Source: Phycomyces nitens (lineage: Eukaryota; Mucoromycota; Mucoromycetes; Mucorales; Phycomycetaceae). Taken from it: a stretch of 64,000 nucleotides of DNA. The position numbers and the translations under genes are program-made. Positions 60,401 to 64,000 of this stretch are shown here, piece after piece. Positions within the stretch are counted from its first letter, which is position 1, and each line of letters begins with the position of its first letter. The notes beneath the pieces are model-generated. The model did not search any database. It was not told where the DNA came from and was given only the letters and a program-made list of their open reading frames with translations. The stretch spans positions 1,922,001-1,986,000 of the forward strand of contig JAHRBC010000002.1 of assembly GCA_022702545.1 (NCBI GenBank). Direction: 5' to 3'.

Positions 60401-63310
60401 CCTACTATAACCTGATTGTCTTTACTAAAAAAAAAGTGGGCGACTAGCGCAAAGAGAAATAGCATTAAAATAAAATAAAAACTACATAAACTCCATTTTT
60501 TTTTGATATTAAAGATCCAAAGGCCATTAGTTTAATATTGAAGTTTCTTGGCGCATATTCTAAAAAACATTTAAAGACAATATTTCTTTTATTCAAAGGC
60601 ACATACATTCATTACAACCTTTGATAAAAAAAGCAACAATTAGTAGAAAATCCATCTTATAATTAACAAAGACAACTCCAAGTTTAATATGCATTTGTTA
60701 ATATTAAGAACAATAAGCCTCGATATTGACCTTTTACTGCTTTTTAGGCATACCATTTGCGATATTTATTTGTGCACTGATAGCATTTCAAACCATCCTA
60801 AACACAAAGCCATGCAAGATAATAAAAAAAAAAGACCAATCAAACAGTAAAGTGACATGATAAACAACCATGCCTCAATAATCTCTAGGCCAAGATTGAA
60901 TGGAATGGCTAATCTTTTGGAATCAGTGGATCATCTTGGCTCTTTTATGGCACTTGAACGCCAATAGTCTATACCTAAATGTTCCCAGGTTTTAATTTAG
61001 AATTTTATATAATTCCTGACTTGGATAGTTACACGGATGCCTCGATCAATTAGCATTCAGATATTCAATGTATTTTATAGCAAATACAACGGAAATATCC
61101 AATTATTAACCACCATGCAAAGCCATTTCTTTAAACATCTGGTACCAAGGCCATGAGCATCTATTCATGTATATATATGTGTATATATATTGGTTTTATT
61201 GATTCTTGATATCTATACCTAAATAAATGTAATATTTTGTCTACTCGACTACCTGTCCGACTGTGTTCCTCTGTCTCCGGTTATGGATTAATTACCAATT
61301 TTATCGGATGAGTAAAAACAGGGGGGTTGAACCATATATGCAAAGAGTATATTCTCAATAAAAAAAACAGTTGGAACTTTGTGGAGAACTATTGGTTCAA
61401 TGTGCTTGCCAGCAATTGGCAAACATTTCCTCGATATATACCCATTGATAACAAAGAGGGTGCTGCCTAATACGATGATAACTCCTCAGATGGCCATATT
61501 CTGACACCATTTCCTAGAAATTTTGCATCGTCCCGTGATTCCGACCCTGCGATTCAAAATCCAAACACGAGTACTCATAATAATCGCATAGGTTTATCTA
61601 GCCCTTATTTTGGGTTCAAGATTGTCAAAGTATGAATACAAGAGGAATTCAACATATTTTTGGCTTGCAAATGAGCCATATACATTTAAACGAATCAACT
61701 GTACCGTATTATGCATTGATTTTATTTAAAAGTAATATCTTTCCTATACATTTGGTAGTAGTGAAAATCTAGCCAAAGTACTGGTGGCATACTGAAAATA
61801 ACAAGAACTTCAAAGTGGAAACCATATGGAAATATCTAGTACAACACTGAACGCCATATCCTAGGCAGAATGTAAGATATTAGCTTTATAGTTATAAATA
61901 TTGTGCAGGTGTTGTTACTCAAGGTCCGGTTGTGAGTAGATATGTGTATATCTCTATGGGGCATAGAACCTGTCATATTCTGTGGCAAACCATGTTTGGA
62001 TAAATGTGATAAAATCCTCATGGGATACAGTAACAATTTTCATCTAAAATAAGTCAGGTATCCGGCAAAAAGACCTTATTTTGTTCTATTCTGTGCACAA
62101 GTATTGAATTCAGTCGTACACAAGTAAAAATATGCATTTTATGGTGGTGAGACATACCAAATCTTAAAGACGAGTGAAAATGAAGATTCCTAGAATTCCT
62201 GTGTGTTTATCTGTTTATTTCCGTCCGTCCGTCCATGGATAATTTAGCTTCATTTTTCCGTCCATGTCAAATATTAAGATGGTTTTACATGGTAATTACA
62301 ACAAAAACGCTTGCTGGTCAGACCTCATTATTTTTTTAACTTGGAGGCAAGGCACCCATTTTGATATAAGCCAAGTTACAATCGTTTATCAATAAACGTT
62401 AGATACGCCCATAAAACAGCGTACCTGTCAGAAATACCCAACTAGTATTTATTTTGTTGAGATATTGGTGCTCCTACAAGTAGATCCTAGGCGATCCTGG
62501 GCTAACTATCGATTTTGTATTTGAACCTTTTTTATTGATTTATTTAGTAGTTTGCTTCAACACAATTATCTTTTCTGTAGTATCTTTAAAGCAATAAATA
62601 ATAGAAACGAAGTGACTGGACATTACAAACGGAATAAGATATACTTTGTTTTGTTTGGAGATATGAATATTACAGTTAATTCAATCCAAATATACATAAG
62701 ATTGCGCCATTTATTAAAAGAAGAAAAGGTTTTATTCTGCTGCTAAACATCCATTAATGTATAAATATGCAAAGTACTCTAGATATTAGAGAGTTTGAAT
62801 ATATTTATTTTATTTAAATAGTCAATTCAGTTGTATGTAATAGCAGGATTATGATATAAAGTACATAATCAGCCTTTTTTTATCATTAAAAGATGGTTTC
62901 TAATCTATGGTATAAAGGCAACATAAAGAGCTGTCTTTATCAGGCTTAACATTAATTGGAAGTTGTGTGTAGTTGGCAACGGTTCATCTGGCGCGAGTGT
63001 TCTGGTTTGTACCACTCGAATGGTCCAACCACTACAACTTTTATCCTTGAGAGCTAGGGGGTTTCAGTTTTTTTTAATTTTAATTTTAATTTACGGCGTT
63101 TTATTTATTGGCCAATAATACATGTTTTTTTTTAAAAGCCATCACTTAATCCCTCCCAACTTTTTTTTTCAAATATTTTAATTTCTTGATTTTTAAATCA
63201 CAGATAAAAAAAAATTAATGATCCCCACATTGAAGCAAGTTCAAGAACCATTTAATTGCGTACTAGATGAGAGAAACAATGCAAATGGTCTTGGGAGTAT
63301 AGATTGTTGA
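57420..63310. other. Long AT-rich gene desert
   Basis: About 5.9 kb without a supported gene. It holds many simple tracts: (TTA)n 57886-57904, (TAATAATTAT) 58060-58081, (TAGAAA)n near 59789-59812, (GAA)n 60158-60182 and (CCGT)3 62221-62234. Minus-strand frames between 61400 and 62040 look weakly coding but match no family I know. A GC-richer patch lies near 62975-63060. This may be decayed transposon or subtelomere-like DNA, but the sequence does not prove either. Confidence 0.45.
60158..60182. repeat. (GAA)n microsatellite
   Basis: About eight GAA units in gene-free DNA. Confidence 0.85.
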
Positions 63311-63449
63311 TCAGATAGATGAACATAAATGCTCAAATTGTATCAAGGCAGGAATACTTGTTTGAGGATCTCTCAAAAGAGTGACTTTGTTAACTGGAAT
63401 TGTAGGCAGTCTATTGTTGATTGGTGTGATTTTTTTTTTCATTTCGAAA

Positions 63450-64000
63450 TGTAGGAAGTCGAGAGATTTTAATAGTCGTATATTACGGCAATACGTGATC
63501 TGGTATTTGAGGGGGTGCTGGCAGTTTATCAGTAATGTTACCAGTATCCTTTGCATCTCTGTCAAGTTCTTTGCCGGGTACATTGACATGGATTGCAAAC
63601 TTCCCAGCCTTCTCAATGATTTCATGGGCTTCATTTGATGATGATCCTGTCTCGATGAGGCACCCAAGTTTCTGGTAGATATCTTTATACCTTTGCTGCT
63701 GTTCTGATCCGCTCGGTGCTTCTTAAGCTCAGGTTTGAAATTTGCGTTGATAGCTCCTGGCCGAGCACATCGACCTCCATTGTATTGGAGGAAGTCTTTT
63801 GCGAAAAAAAGTTTAAGATTTTGCTAGAGTGAAATTCTCAAAGTGTTTCCATGTCTTCATGAATCTCTTTTTGGAGCTTGTTAGGCTCAGATCTGTCAAT
63901 TGTTTGATTATCACTTTTAAGCTTCTCGCGAAACTCAATGAGTTCTTGGACTGTTTCTTTATAGAGTTCATTGATATCTGTCATTACTTGCACGATGCGC
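63450..64000 (-). pseudogene. Partial, broken coiled-coil-type coding region at the right edge
   Basis: The minus strand from the window end reads a helical, charged frame (MTDINELYKETVQELIEFRE, then LQKEIHEDMETL) that stops near 63848. A second frame follows at about 63790-63690 (MEVDVLGQELSTQISNLSLR), and a third at about 63690-63500 (KDIYQKLGCLIETGSSSNEA, then HEIIEKAGKFAIHVNVPGKE). Each is protein-like and together they look like one protein broken by stops or by introns I could not join. I recognise no family. The 5' part lies beyond the window, so whether it is a real 3' end or a pseudogene is open. Confidence 0.4.

Overview
The window looks like nuclear DNA of a filamentous fungus of the Mucoromycota, most likely a Mucorales-type mould. 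This rests on four things: many short AT-rich introns with GTAAG/GTATG-type donors, AT-rich intergenic DNA full of simple repeats, a cytochrome b5-fused front-end fatty acid desaturase of the Mucor/Rhizopus type, and fungal-specific proteins (Sho1, Boi, Sec2, mS45/Bot1, a KRE9-like wall protein). The organism is inferred, not proven. I rebuilt 22 confident protein genes by checking that every exon joins in frame; this gives about 87 introns. I saw no tRNA, rRNA or CRISPR array.

Layout. 1-760: intergenic, with a broken helicase-like frame on the minus strand. 761-11667: a dense block with a GRAM/TBC Rab-GAP (+), mitoribosomal mS45/Bot1 (-), a conserved unknown mitochondrial protein (-), a Nudix hydrolase (-), a purine phosphoribosyltransferase (+) and a LisH-CTLH-CRA protein of the GID/CTLH E3 family (-). 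11668-22756: sparser, with an MCT-like transporter (+), a delta-6-type desaturase (+), a small ORF (+) and the Sho1 osmosensor (-). 23194-46334: dense again, with mitochondrial AspRS (-), an F-box protein (+), a Boi-like SH3-SAM-PH-CH polarity protein (-), CMC4 (+, built from tiny exons), an F-box/WD40 protein (+), a CaM kinase (-), PAF1 (-) head to head with Asterix (+), the phosphorelay protein Ypd1 (-), an Alb1-like basic protein (+) and Sqs1 (-). 46335-53689: gene desert with two decayed Tc1/mariner transposases and a GC-richer broken frame. 53690-57419: Sec2 (-) and a GPI-anchored wall protein (+). 57420-64000: gene desert ending in a broken coding stretch at the right edge.

Themes. Several genes serve membrane traffic and polarity (TBC Rab-GAP, Sec2 Rab-GEF, Boi, Sho1), osmotic and calcium signalling (Sho1, Ypd1, CaMK) and mitochondria (mS45, AspRS, CMC4, the unknown protein). 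They are not an operon-like unit. The most unusual signals concern gene structure: a 5-nt microexon, a gene whose first two exons are 9 and 22 nt, and five GC-AG introns out of about 87. I found no convincing novel multi-gene system.
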